DNA of 64,000 nucleotides from Littorina saxatilis (lineage: Eukaryota; Mollusca; Gastropoda; Littorinimorpha; Littorinidae), in contig NC_090247.1 in the NCBI RefSeq assembly GCF_037325665.1, positions 21,196,651 to 21,260,650 of the forward strand. Reading direction: 5' to 3'. This document shows, in pieces, positions 1 through 12,959 of the stretch. How positions within the stretch are numbered: the stretch's first letter is position 1; each line of letters opens with the position of its first letter. Below the pieces are notes generated by a model, which had not been told where the DNA came from, searched no databases, and saw only the letters and a program-made list of their open reading frames with translations. The position numbers and the translations under genes were made by a program.

Positions 1-344
1 TTCCAAAAAGCTGTTAAGGATAACAGCGGCCACACCCCAGTATACCGCTTCCGCTGCTCGGTTCGGCCGATGTGTTCTACTCATCGGTGGGCAGACCGAG
101 CTCAGCAGCCTTGGCAGGCAGTCGATCTAGGGGAGGGACCCCCGATAAACGTCCATGGCCGAAAGCGGAGGTGCAGGACCCATGCGGTGCCCAGCTGCTG
201 CTACGTAAAACATCATGACAAGATTATAGTGTCGTGAAAGCGCAATTGCTGTCAAGAAAATAATGACCGGGGGTCATAAAGCGGCCACGATGTGTTCACT
301 TCGTAAAAGCGGAATTGTGGTTAAGAAATGGCAGGAGGGAAACT
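1..344. other. Gene-free stretch, unassigned
   Basis: Moderately GC-rich sequence in which I recognise no gene, RNA or repeat terminus. It abuts the LINE fragment that follows and may belong to its 3' flank. Confidence 0.4.
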
Positions 345-780
345 TACTTACTTAGGCCCTTTGCCCCCAGCAGAGCATAGGCCATTGACGACGTTTCTCC
401 ATCGCACTCTGCTCTGGGCTGTTCTTTCTGCTCAGCTCTGTCCAGCTGTTGCCTTGCCTCTTCAGTTCTGCCTCTGTGTCAAGCCTCCAGCTGTTTCTCG
501 GCCTCCCTCTCTCTTTTTGTCCCCTGCGGGTTCTAAGTGGTGAGAGCCTGGCGGGTGATGCTGGATGTTGGTTTCCTGAGGGTGTGTCCAATCCAGCCCC
601 ACTTTCTCCTCAGAATGTGGCTGTCAACGGGCTCTTGGCGGCCCGCCCTTTGCCACAGCTCTTCGTTGCAGATCTTGTCTGTCCATCTCATTTTGAAGAT
701 GCGCTTCAGACAGGTGATGAAAGTCTGAATCTTCTGCTGTGTCCCCTTGGTCATTCTCCACGTCTAGCCGTAGTCTAGAG
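345..780 (-). mobile_element. RTE-like LINE, 3' end of the reverse-transcriptase ORF (broken)
   Basis: Two overlapping minus-strand frames together read like the C-terminal tail of RTE/BovB-type LINE proteins. One contains RWTDKICNEELW and RKWGWIGHTLRKP; the other contains KERGRPRNSWR and the start of the closing WTELSR block. The two pieces are in different frames near 540-590, so at least one frameshift separates them. Only about 145 codons remain: no endonuclease and no catalytic RT core. A 22-base G run lies just upstream in the element's own direction (801-822). This is a dead 5'-truncated copy. The RTE assignment rests on the tail motifs only. Confidence 0.7.
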
Positions 781-800
781 TAGAACCGATTTGACAGCAA

Positions 801-822
801 GGGGGGGGGGGGGGGGGGGGGG
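801..822. repeat. Poly-G run
   Basis: An uninterrupted run of 22 G residues. Similar G or C homopolymers occur at about 2792-2810, 28927-28942 and 58328-58347. Confidence 0.9.
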
Positions 823-1148
823 TGGAAGAAGCGATCAATGTGTGGGAAGATTTATGTTTTTTAAATTTTATTGAATAACCACCTGTATCATAAGTTCGGG
901 GAAATTTCGATAGACGAAGCTATTCACGTGTTTTTACTCCAAGAAACGAAAGTAGGCCCTATGAGGAATTTTATTTGTTCTTGATTTAGAAGTTAAGTAA
1001 GGGTAGACAGTAATACTTGTTTTAAATAGGCAACATTTCAGATAATAAATAACATGTGTATTTGAATTATTCCACTGGTATATTGAATAAAAATGTATTA
1101 TTTGAATCACACTTGTTTCCCTTTGTTGTATGCATTTACTGATTTGTA
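823..1148. other. Gene-free AT-rich stretch
   Basis: AT-rich sequence without an ORF, RNA gene or recognisable repeat terminus. Confidence 0.4.
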
Positions 1149-1210
1149 CTAGCAGTTAAGCCCGGCTTCGCCCGGGTGAAGAGTTACCTCCCTTACCTTC
1201 TAGCACTGCC
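1149..1210 (-). mobile_element. Helitron-like 3' terminus
   Basis: On the minus strand the sequence forms a GC hairpin (CCCGGGCGAAGCCGGGC), then a short AT spacer, then CTAG followed by T. Hairpin plus CTRR-T is the classic Helitron 3' end. The 5' end is not identified, so the element's extent is unknown. A plus-strand end of the same design lies at 62940-62985. Confidence 0.5.
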
Positions 1211-1480
1211 CAGTTAATTTTTCTTTCTTCGTTTCTTCCCCTCATAGAGTCTCTGGCATTATGTGCTTGCTACAGGTGAACAGTAGGCACTGGACTGTTC
1301 TTGCACTATATATAGGCTGTATTCAATAAATGGGATGTCCATAATCTGAGAAAGGAAACCGAATGAATCAAGAAACTAAATCCCAGGCAGTGCACATCTG
1401 CGGCTCCTATAGGGAGTGTGTGCATGCACACTACGTACTATCTTGCTCTTGCCATTTCAGAGGTATGGCGACGTGACCAC

Positions 1481-1511
1481 AGACACACACGTACACACAC
1501 ACACACACCGT

Positions 1512-1552
<41 letters not shown>
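1481..1552. repeat. (CA)n microsatellite
   Basis: Interrupted CA dinucleotide array followed by TGACACACTT. Confidence 0.9.
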
Positions 1553-1576
1553 ACACACTTACGGCATCCATTTTTA

Positions 1577-2423
1577 TATTTAGTCAAGTTTTGACTAAAT
1601 ATTTTAACATCGAGGGGGAATCGAAACGAGGGTCGTGGTGTATGTGCGTGTGTGCGTGTGTGTGTGCGTGTGTGTAGAGCGATTCAGACTAAACTACTGG
1701 ACCGATCTTTATGAAATTTGACATGAGAGTTCCTGGGTATGAAATCCCCGAACGTTTTTTCATTTTTTTGATAAATGTCTTTGATGACGTCATATCCGGC
1801 TTTTTGTGAAAGTTGAGGCGGCACTGTCACGCCCTCACTTTTCAACCAAATTGGTTGAAATTTTGGTCAAGTACTCTTCGACGAAGCCCGGGGTTCGGTA
1901 TTGCATTTCAGCTTGGTGGCTTAAAAATTAATTAATGACTTTGGTCATTAAAAATCTGAAAATTGTAAAAAAAAAATAAAAATTTATAAAACGATCCAAA
2001 TTTACGTTTATCTTATTCTCCATCATTTGCTGATTCCAAAAACATATAAATATGTTATATTCGGATTAAAAACAAGCTCTGAAAATTAAATATATAAAAA
2101 TTATTATCAAAATTTTTTTTTCGAAATCAATTTAAAAACACTTTCATCTTATTCCTTGTCGGTTCCTGATTCCAAAAATATATAGATATGATATGTTTGG
2201 ATTAAAAACACGCTCAGAAAGTTAAAACGAAGAGAGGTACAGAAAAGCGTGCTATGCAGCATAGCGTAACCACTACCCCGCTCTTCTTGTCAATTTCACT
2301 GCCTATGCCGTGAGCGGTGGACCACGAGTATACGGTCTTGCTGCGTTGCATTGCGTTCAGTTTCATTCTGTGAGTTCGACAGCTACTTGACTAAATATTG
2401 TATTTTCGCCTTACGCGACTTGT
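1577..2423 (-). repeat. Interspersed repeat family A, near full-length copy
   Basis: In its own orientation the repeat begins ACAAGTCGCGTAAGGCGAAA and ends in a small palindrome TTTAGTCAAAACTTGACTAAA. Other copies lie at 18051-18776 and, split by later insertions, at 48160-54029. No ORF is present. A conserved internal block (around 1690-1870) reads as near-identical sequence in all copies, with an adjacent GT/CA-rich tract. I cannot name the family; it behaves like a non-autonomous element of about 0.85 kb. Confidence 0.75.
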
Positions 2424-2504
2424 TATATATTGTAGAGATAAATGATGGGGAAAAACAACGTTGTGAAAACTGCACGAAATAAATTCGTTGAACATTTCTC
2501 ATTC

Positions 2505-2637
2505 TCAACGGAATGCAGCCAGGATGTTCCCGAGCGGTAAACGTTCAAATGGAAGTATGTTTGTACTGTATGTAAAAACTCGGGGAGCCCAGTGATCAGA
2601 AACAAATGGTTTACGGGAGGCGGAGGGTGGCTTTAAG
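2505..2637. repeat. Diverged single arm of the TTAA-flanked TIR family
   Basis: Resembles the right arm of the element at 5003-5742: a GGATGTTCCCG-like block, TTCAAATGGAAG, TTTGTACTGT and TTTACGGGAGGC in the same order. No partner arm is found, so this is a decayed solo end. Confidence 0.55.
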
Positions 2638-3042
2638 ATCTGATTTCTACATTTTTACGGCACTTTACTGGAGGCAATTACCGACATTCAAAAACGACTT
2701 AATGCGATTCGAAACTTGAGGAATGCTCCTTACAAGTTCGTTATTAAATCCGGCTTTGCTGCATGAACACGCCGCATTGCTTAATGTTGCCACCCCCCCC
2801 CCCCCCCCCCTTTCTTTCTTGCTTTTTCTTTAATTTTCGCATTTCATCCATCACTGGTGGTTATCCGTAAATGACATTTGAAGTGTACAGTGTGACAAAT
2901 CGTATGATAAATGAGTTTTGCTTCTTTGGCATTTTCCGCTTTGAACAATTGTAGGATTTGCGCTGTTGCGTCATTGTTATTACTATTTATGATAGCTGAT
3001 CCGCTGATTATACGCATGCTTACTTCTCAACTAAACCTAATA

Positions 3043-3285
3043 ACCGGCACGGTTGGCCTAGCGGTAAGGCGTCCGCCCCGTGATCAGGAGGTCGTGGGTT
3101 CGAACCTAAGACTTAGGACTGGTTGGTCCGGTGTCAGAATAATGTGACTGGGTGAGACATGAAGCCTGTGCTGCGACTCAGTCTGTCTTGTGTGTGGCGC
3201 ACGTTATATGTCAAAGCAGCACCGCCCTGATATGGCCCTTCGCGGTCGGCTGGGCGTTAAGCAAACAAACAAACTAACAAACTAA
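3043..3285 (+). mobile_element. tRNA-derived SINE
   Basis: The head holds an A box (TGGCCTAGCGGTAAGG) and a B box (GGTTCGAACC) at tRNA spacing. The body runs to GGTCGGCTGGGCGTTAAG and ends in an (AAAC)n tail. The head does not close a full cloverleaf followed by a normal tRNA end, so it is a SINE rather than a tRNA gene. Confidence 0.85.
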
Positions 3286-5002
<1,717 letters not shown>

Positions 5003-5742
5003 AGGCACAGTAAGCCTCCCGTAAACCATCACAGATACTGTCAGGCTTTTACACACAGTACAAACACCCTTCCATTTGAACGCTCACCAAACGGGAACAT
5101 CCTAGGTGCCCTACGTAAAGAGCGAGCAATCGTGAACCCGTGTGATCCAGTTTCCCTTTTTCACAATGCAGTCGTTAGTTTGTAATTTGAATGCGGCTCG
5201 CTGTGAGCATATCTGCAATAGCACGTTATTATGTACCTCTGACTTTTCACGAAACAAACGAATGTGGTTCATTAGAAATCGAGCGATGGCTTTTGACTGC
5301 CTATAAACCGTCGTCTACTACGAAAACCACGACCTTGCGTGACCCTGCTTCCGGGCTTTTCTTTTTTCAAACTTTCAAACTTCGAATTGTACTGATCTTG
5401 TCTTGATGAAAAAATAATTCTTTTATGATTTAAGAATGTTTGTGTAACAAGATGTCAATTTATTATTTAGATTTTAAAAGTTAGGTCTAGCGCCAAAACG
5501 CACAATCATCGCTCCACGACCATTGCCTGTTGAAGGGAAGTAACTCATTTTTGACCTGAGTTCAGGATGGGTCCGATTGAGATGGTCTCAATCCGAAAAA
5601 TTAATTCTTTGAAAATTGCTCGCTCTTTACGTAGGGCACCTAGCATGTTCCCGTTCGGTGAGTGTTCAAATGGAAGGGTGTTTGTACTGTGTGTAAAAGC
5701 CTGACAGTATCTGTGATGGTTTATGGAAGGCGTACTGTGCCT
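5003..5742. mobile_element. TIR element with TTAA target duplication (piggyBac/Kolobok-like, non-autonomous)
   Basis: Inverted arms of about 120 bp run AGGCACAGTAAGCCTCCCG... on the left and their reverse complement on the right, with a shared internal CGTAAAGAGCGAGCAAT block. TTAA flanks both ends (4999-5002 and 5743-5746). No transposase is encoded in the 740 bp. TTAA duplication is typical of piggyBac and Kolobok; I cannot decide between them. Confidence 0.75.
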
Positions 5743-5746
5743 TTAA

Positions 5747-8700
5747 ACAAGCAGAAAGAAGTAGGGGAATCCTAAAAAAATAAAGCAAAATAAAATAAAT
5801 GAATAAGATTCAAAATAAAGAGATGCTTTTAAGCATTCATAAAAATAAACAAAATAAGACACAGACACGCTGAAACTAGGGAATAAATTCAAGGTCAAAA
5901 TATCCTGCCTCATCAGAAGAAAAATTAAGGATAAACGGAAAGACTGACAGCATTGTTGAACATGGTAAGTCATTTGATTTTTGCTGTTGAAATGACATTG
6001 TACCCAAAACAACAATTCTTTGACAGACATCAAAATTGAAACAATGACAAGAAAATATAAAAGAATGGAAAAAAATTAAAATAAAAAGTAGGTCATTTTC
6101 ACAAGAAAAGCAAACTGACCAAAAGTACAAAAGAGGGACCCCCAAACCCAACCCCATCAAGTAGTCTTGGCTAGCACACAGAGGTCAAGGTCACTTTTCC
6201 ATTTGGTTTTGTGGCACAGAACACCCTCATAGTTTGTGATGCCCATGCTCATAGGACACACAAAATTAATAAATACAACAGATCCATTTACAAGATGAAA
6301 AGCACTATTACGTCATGAAACTATTGCAAATTCAGCAGACTTGTTGTGGACCTGTGACCTTGACCTCTGCGCCTGGCCAATGTTGAACACATGTTGCATG
6401 CACATGTATGCGAGTTATCTGAACATCGTCATTTTGTGCAAATTGTTCTGTACAGGTGAATGAATGCATGGCTTGCTGATTTAAAGATAAATAAAATATA
6501 AAGCAGAACTACCACATAACTTTGTCCCGATGTGAGAACGGCTCCAATGTTTAAAACACGTTCTCAAGGCAGCAGAAAGAAAGGGTGTCAACTGTTAAAA
6601 ATGACAGCCACACAGTACCGACCTCTGCTCAACTTGATGCAAGAGAGTTCTGGGAAAGCTCGGACCGAGGAAAAGAGGATGGAATTTCAAATAAATTAGA
6701 TACAGCTTTAATTAAACCTTGCCAAAAACTGAGACATTTTGCAACTGATTTTTGTTTGGGCCAAAATATCAGTCAACAAGATTTTCTGAGCAAAGTTAAG
6801 AACCAACTGCACATCCCGAAGCATGACGTTCAAACCCACGTGTTTGATAATAGACAACATGTTAAACAACAACTGAAAGAACGCCATCTCTGTTCTAGAT
6901 TTGTCCCCTCTGTCTTAGTTTTTAACACTGCTGGGCTTGAGAGTAATGTGGTAGTTCTGCCAAAAAATTCAATCCAAGATCCACTTAAGTAAACCTGTAC
7001 AACTTAAATTCAAAACTACATTTAAAAACAGAACAAGGTAAAACAATGTTCAACATATCAATATATACAAGCTATTTTTATTTTTTCCTGTTTTTAAAAC
7101 ATCTAAAACCAAAATAGCAACCAAACTCATCTGTGGGTAGATCTTGGACTGAATGGAGACATATTTTACAACATAACACAACTAGGATCTACGTTTTCCT
7201 CTATTATGACAACAATTCTCAACAAGTGTACATTTCTCAAGTCATGAAGCATCAACACACTTTTGCAACCGTCAGATACTCTGGCTCACTGCCAGTTTCA
7301 CGTGGGATGTCATTACCCACAAAGACTTACCCACAAAATATATTTTCTATTTACCAACAGGTGTACCCTTCACCCTTTTTAGTTTAAGTTCAGTATCTGA
7401 CAGTCTTGACCCAACATGAGTTGAGAAATATTCCACAAGTCTTCCAGCATACTTCTTGCGACATCCACTATACGTATAAGTCGACAATGTTACACATAGA
7501 AAGTGTGAAAACACCTCTCCATCCGTGTCAGTGAGTCTACAAAGTTTTCAATGATGCTCAAACTCTGAGACAACCCTGGCGTTCACGACATCACAGAATG
7601 AGTTGTGACTACAGCGGGTTATTTCAGCCATTTGTTTTTGCCACGTGTGCAAGTGGGATCCAAAAACTCTGCTTGAACTTTCTTATACTCTTCAGTGAAC
7701 TGGTAAGCAGTGTGACGGTACACCAAAAAGTTTGAATTCCTGCATTGTCACAGACACCCATGTTTTCCGCTCTCTTTTTCTTCCCCTTACTCAGCAAAAC
7801 TCCAGTGAAAGTTAATTGATCCGAGTCTTTATGAAAATTGTTATGACTGCATCAGTTGTGCCACAGGGACACACACTCATCTCCCTTCTTTTATCTTCCG
7901 TTCTGCACTACTTAAAAACAAGGTCAACAGACGTTCAAACTATTAATACATAGTGAATATTAAATGTCTTCAGAGTTTTAAGTTCACTGCACCTGTGGTC
8001 TTTCTCTAAAGTTTGGGGCTAAGCTTTGGGGAACTCATGTCCAACAGAAGGAACTGTGTTTGCAGGTCCTCTTTGCCTGTGCAAGAAAGTTCTTTCCACA
8101 CGAGAGAATCTGAGCATCAGTGAAAGCTTATAGTCACTAACAATTTGCTTCTTAGCACACAGAAGATAATTTTCTTGACATTTATGAAAACAAAACCATC
8201 ATTGTTTAAAAAAAAAAGGAACAAACAGCTAATTAAAGTTAAACCATCAACCATGCATTTCCATCAAAACATCTGAAACCAACAAACCAAGTAAACAATT
8301 GCCATTAATATCTAAACACAACAATTTGAATTGTAATTGTGACTCTGGTAAACGAACTCAAAGGAATCAGTTATTCTTCAGACAATTGAACAGTGTATAA
8401 ATAACCAAACACCAACAAAATCCTAGAATCAACTAAGGACAAACACTACGGGGGAACACTGATCGTACGCAACTATTTTCTTGTGGTTAAGGTAAGATCA
8501 AGACTTTTGATTTCAAATCACCGAGCCATCATTTGTCTTGAAACAAACAGCTGACGATGACACAACATTCAACACGTAAAGAGCAGTGGGGAAGACAGGC
8601 TACACACACATCAAGCAAAACAATCGGCGAAACGCAGAATGAAACGGTCATCGGTACAGCACAGAAAGAGACACAATTCTCTTCGCTGGGACATCTTCAA

Positions 8701-10278
8701 GAAAACTGAGCCATCATTGCAAAAACATGTGAGAAAGCTGGTATCAAAGTGAAATAAATAAACCTTGGCAGTCGTCACTGCAACGGTAGGATACAAAGCG
8801 GACAGTCACTGGCATGTGCAGGTAACACACAAACAACAATAACAGGGAGAGAGTGGAAACTGGCAGGAGGGGTACAACAGTATGGATGCTTTTATACTGG
8901 GATTACTTCAAAGCAAGCACTGTAAATATCTGCTGTTTAAGTTGAATCAAGAAATGGACGTACAGACATACATTATGCCTGACAGTGACAACCGGCCCTG
9001 AATCCATTCTGGACACAACCCAATCATTATCGTTTCCGTCAACACTTCTCAACACTACACACAAAATGGATCATGGCACTCTAGGATGCTTAACTAAACG
9101 TTATTTGGGAGGCAAAAAAACATGTGCGTAATTGTTCACTCTATTTCAGGAAAGGCTACTGTGGGGCAGAATAAAAACAAAAACTGAATTCAGAACCGCT
9201 TGGACTCCACACGTAGATCCTACAGTGCCACTGTTGCACAGATGTGGAAGGACTAGGACATAGCATTAGCATACAGGGTGCAGGGTATGGTATTTCAAAC
9301 AAGCTGTCATAATTCAATGTTCTGTGCTATTCAAAAATAAAACAACATTCGTTTACTTCGGGACTTCTCCAAAGCATACATGGCCAAGTTAACGACATTT
9401 ACAAAATGGAAAAGATGCTGAAGCAAGTCCAAATATTGTGTGAAGCTAGGCATGAGGTATAAAAGAAGCAATGGTTAAAAAAAATGTGAGGTAAATATAT
9501 TTTTTTACCACTTCCAGCACAACAAAAATAATTCACACTTTCACAATAAATGTAAAGCTCGCACAATGCAATGCTGAAGATTTTATCATTATGACACAAG
9601 CTAAGCAGCAAAGCAAATCGACGAAACAGAGACTAGAACAGAAAATTTGACGCAGGACATTTCAAATGCTAACTGTGGGGAGCATATTAATACTTCAAAG
9701 CAACCTGTAGGACAGCGAAAAAAGCAGGTAACATTGTATGATTGCTGGTGTCTACCTGTAAGTTGAACAAAATTCAGACACAGCAAACAGAAAACAAAGT
9801 GTTCTCTGAAAATGGAAGCCTTTGGCCATGAGGAAAAGAAGTTTTAGAGCGTTTTCAACATAAAAACTGCAAAAGCCAAAGTCAAATTCTGAGTTTCATC
9901 ATCAGTTGAAAAAGCTGTAAGTTCTTTGAGATTGAATTCAATGAAAAATAACTTCAATACCAAGAATTTCATCTTTGTTTTCATGTAAAATAATTTAAAT
10001 ACAAAGAATTTCATCTTTGTTTTCATTTGAAAGGAGGGCAGAATTATGATAGCCTGTAGGATTTTCACAAAACAAAACTGGGGAACCACTGTTATGCTAT
10101 CAGTTGAACGCATGTTAACCACTCCACTGCAAAACCTGTTTGTCAGACAAAAATGCTCAAGAGCATACCAGTATGTCTACATTTTGTTTTCTTCCCTTTT
10201 TTTCTCTACAGCAGCAGAAACATGAAAATCTCTTCCAAAAACAGAACCTCAAGAGTCTGAAAGCAAAGCACAGGTATG
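5747..10278. other. Long gene-free AT-rich stretch
   Basis: No ORF with recognisable homology, no clear splice-site chain and few obvious repeats. The longest open stretch (6585-6992 plus, 135 codons) matches no family I know and has no supporting signal. The importin gene ends at 17650 reading toward this region, so part could be a long 3' untranslated region interrupted by the compound element at 10279-15990. That is inference only. Confidence 0.4.
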
Positions 10279-10624
10279 TAATCGAAAATTTTATTGTAAA
10301 TTTTCATTTAATAAATATACCTACCCGAATCACATGTAGCATTGACACAATCGGAGATGCTAGGTTCTGAAAAGGCTAACCGTCTAAGGGAAGCAACCCC
10401 AACCACAAAAAGTGTAAACGTAGCCATGGTAATGACCATACACCCGGGGAGTTACCTCCCATCGTGCATGCCATGTCACTACTGCTACTGAACACGTGGT
10501 TCATATCATTCGACCTAAAGAATAAATTCTCCAAATCAAAAGCGGGGTTGGCGGGAGGGAATATACTATGTGATTCGGGTAGGTATATTTATTAAATGAA
10601 AATTTACAATAAAATTTTCGATTA
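10279..10624. repeat. Foldback element at the left end of the compound element
   Basis: About 60-bp inverted arms: the left reads TAATCGAAAATTTTATTGTA on to CCTACCCGAATCACATG, and the right is its reverse complement ending TTTTCGATTA at 10624. The left copy of the 191-bp block lies inside. The arms contain a further small palindrome (AAAATTTTATTGTAAATTTT). Confidence 0.75.
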
Positions 10625-12959
10625 AATTACATATTCCTACTCCGAATCACATGTAGCAGATTACAAAAACAAGGCGGTGGGAAAGAAAAATCTAACTCAC
10701 TCAAAAAACCTTGCCAAAAACCTGGACCGCTGCCAAAGAATCAGGGCGGTCCCAGTGGGAAAGAAAATCTAACCCACTCAAAAGCCCTTGCCAGGGCTGG
10801 CCCACTGCCAACAGGCAGTGAGGGAACCAAGGAAAGTCCTGATTGACAGCCGAGAAGTATCTCAGGCAAAGCGAAAGAGACAACCTCAGAGATCCAGAAA
10901 GCTGTGCTCAGCACTTCTTCCAATCTCCTAGCCGTAAAAAACAGCACAGGAATAGACCCAAGCCTTGGATTAATAACCCTGGCGAGCCAAGGGAAAGACA
11001 AGCTTCCCCCCCCCCCTTTTTATTGGAAGGAAATGCTAATGTCCTGAGAAGATCCGTGCGTAAGGTTGTCCCCTCAACTGAGAAGGACGAACCCCCGCGG
11101 TGACCCTAAGACAACCATGCCAAAGTCTGCAAACCTTGGGATGTAGTAAAGCCCAAAAGGCTTGTGAGAAAGAAGTCAGCTCAAAATAAGAGTGACCAAT
11201 CCCCACGAAAGAGCGAGAGAGAGACATCCAAGCACTAAGTACCAGAGTCCACCTCGAAGAGAAAACTCACAAATAGAAGGTCGCCAGTTATCCCCTACCA
11301 GTCCCTGCGAACGCAGGGAGAGAGGTAGCACCCGACAGCAGCCACTTACGACTGTGCGTAAGCTACCGGAAGTGAGGACCCACGGTGGTCAAAAACCGAT
11401 GTGACTGGCAACCATAAACAAAATGGCTAAAAGCCAGAATGTTCCCAAAACAGTCTGCTTGAAGGTAATCGAGAGTGAATCAAAAACCGAAAGCAGAAAA
11501 CCAAGACTGGTAAACGTAAACCGTGAAGCCAGCCAGCCATAAGACTCCCGAAACCAGAGTTCTCAGGGAAAAAACAGGCAGTTAACTTCCTAGCCAAATC
11601 AAGAGCCTACCTGAGTTTGGCCAGAAACCCAGAGCGCGTCTGTCCCTGTCTGAAGACAGAGTCCAACGCGGAGAAAAACGGACAACCGTCCTAGACAAAG
11701 TTGCCTTTTGTAGCCGGGCGACTGTAAGGAAACCCGACCCAACAGACGTCATCCGGACTCGCCTCATACTAAGATGAGGAAGAAGAGAGGAAAGGCCCAA
11801 GACTGAAGTCACAGGAACCGAACCTTAACTAAACCTCTGCCCGAAGGAGAAGAGTAGCCAAAACCTGAGAGAGAGGAGGAAAGCCACAAAGAACTACTCC
11901 TCAAACATCCATTGTCCAAGACAATGCCCCCTCAGGAAAACCTGAATGTAACTTCCGAGGCCAACTCAAGTGAACCTTAAGTTTGGACGAAACACCAGAA
12001 CGCGTCTGATCACTAGAGAAAGACAGAGTCCGACTCGATGAAAGACAACAAGGACCAAAGTCCGAACGTTTGTGGCCAAACAGGGGTAACCTGAAGCCAG
12101 AGAACCCCACAAGCCACAAGAAACGGGAAGGCAACAACCACCATCGCCGCAACGTGGAATGGCTGTTGCCCGGCCAAGGCTGCCTATTGGCTGCCAGCTT
12201 AGCTTAACCAGAGGAATGAGCATGCTTCTGCTAAGCATGGTTCTGAGTATGCTAGCCCTACCTTCCTTCAACCTTTGTAAAGCAGTCAGAGACCTGGTGA
12301 TCTCTACTCGACTGAATCTCTACTGCAGGCAAAGTTTAAGCGACTCTCTTTGACTGTTCAGGGAACTGAGAATGCGAAAGAAACGAGTCCCTTCGACACC
12401 CGCCGTACGAGCGTAGAGAAGGAAGGGCAGCCTCATCTGCTCCATGCTCACCCTAGCAAGGGCTGGCCAACAGAGTAGAGAAAGGAGGCAAGTTCCAAAG
12501 GCTGAATAAGCAAGAAGGAACAAAAGGTGAAGCCCGTGTAGCCGAAGCCAGCCAAGGCTGAGCATGTTCCGGAACTGAACCATAGTAGAAACAGCGGCAG
12601 AACCAAAACACTAGAGATACCACCTTCGGGAGGAGATGGCCTAGCCAAAACCTGCAAACCGTGGTACCTACAAAAGGTGACTAAGGAACCGGAAGTAGAA
12701 AAACATCCTATCTTCACGGAACGGAAGTCCGACATCGACAACAAGGAAGCCACCAATGTCGATGCACCCAAGGGAAATCCTGAGCCGAAGCTTGAGCTGC
12801 GACGGAAATCCAGAACGTGTTCGATTGCTGACTAAAGACTGAGAACCAGAATAGCTCAGCTACGAACGCAAACCGAAGTCACAGTTGCTGGTGGTAAACT
12901 GATGAATGAGATGACCGGAAACCGGAAAACCATCCAACCGGAAAAAGACCTGACTTATC

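Noticed and set aside
6585-6992. 135-codon plus-strand ORF
   Set aside because: No recognisable family, no start or splice context, composition like its surroundings. Retained only as an unexplained stretch.
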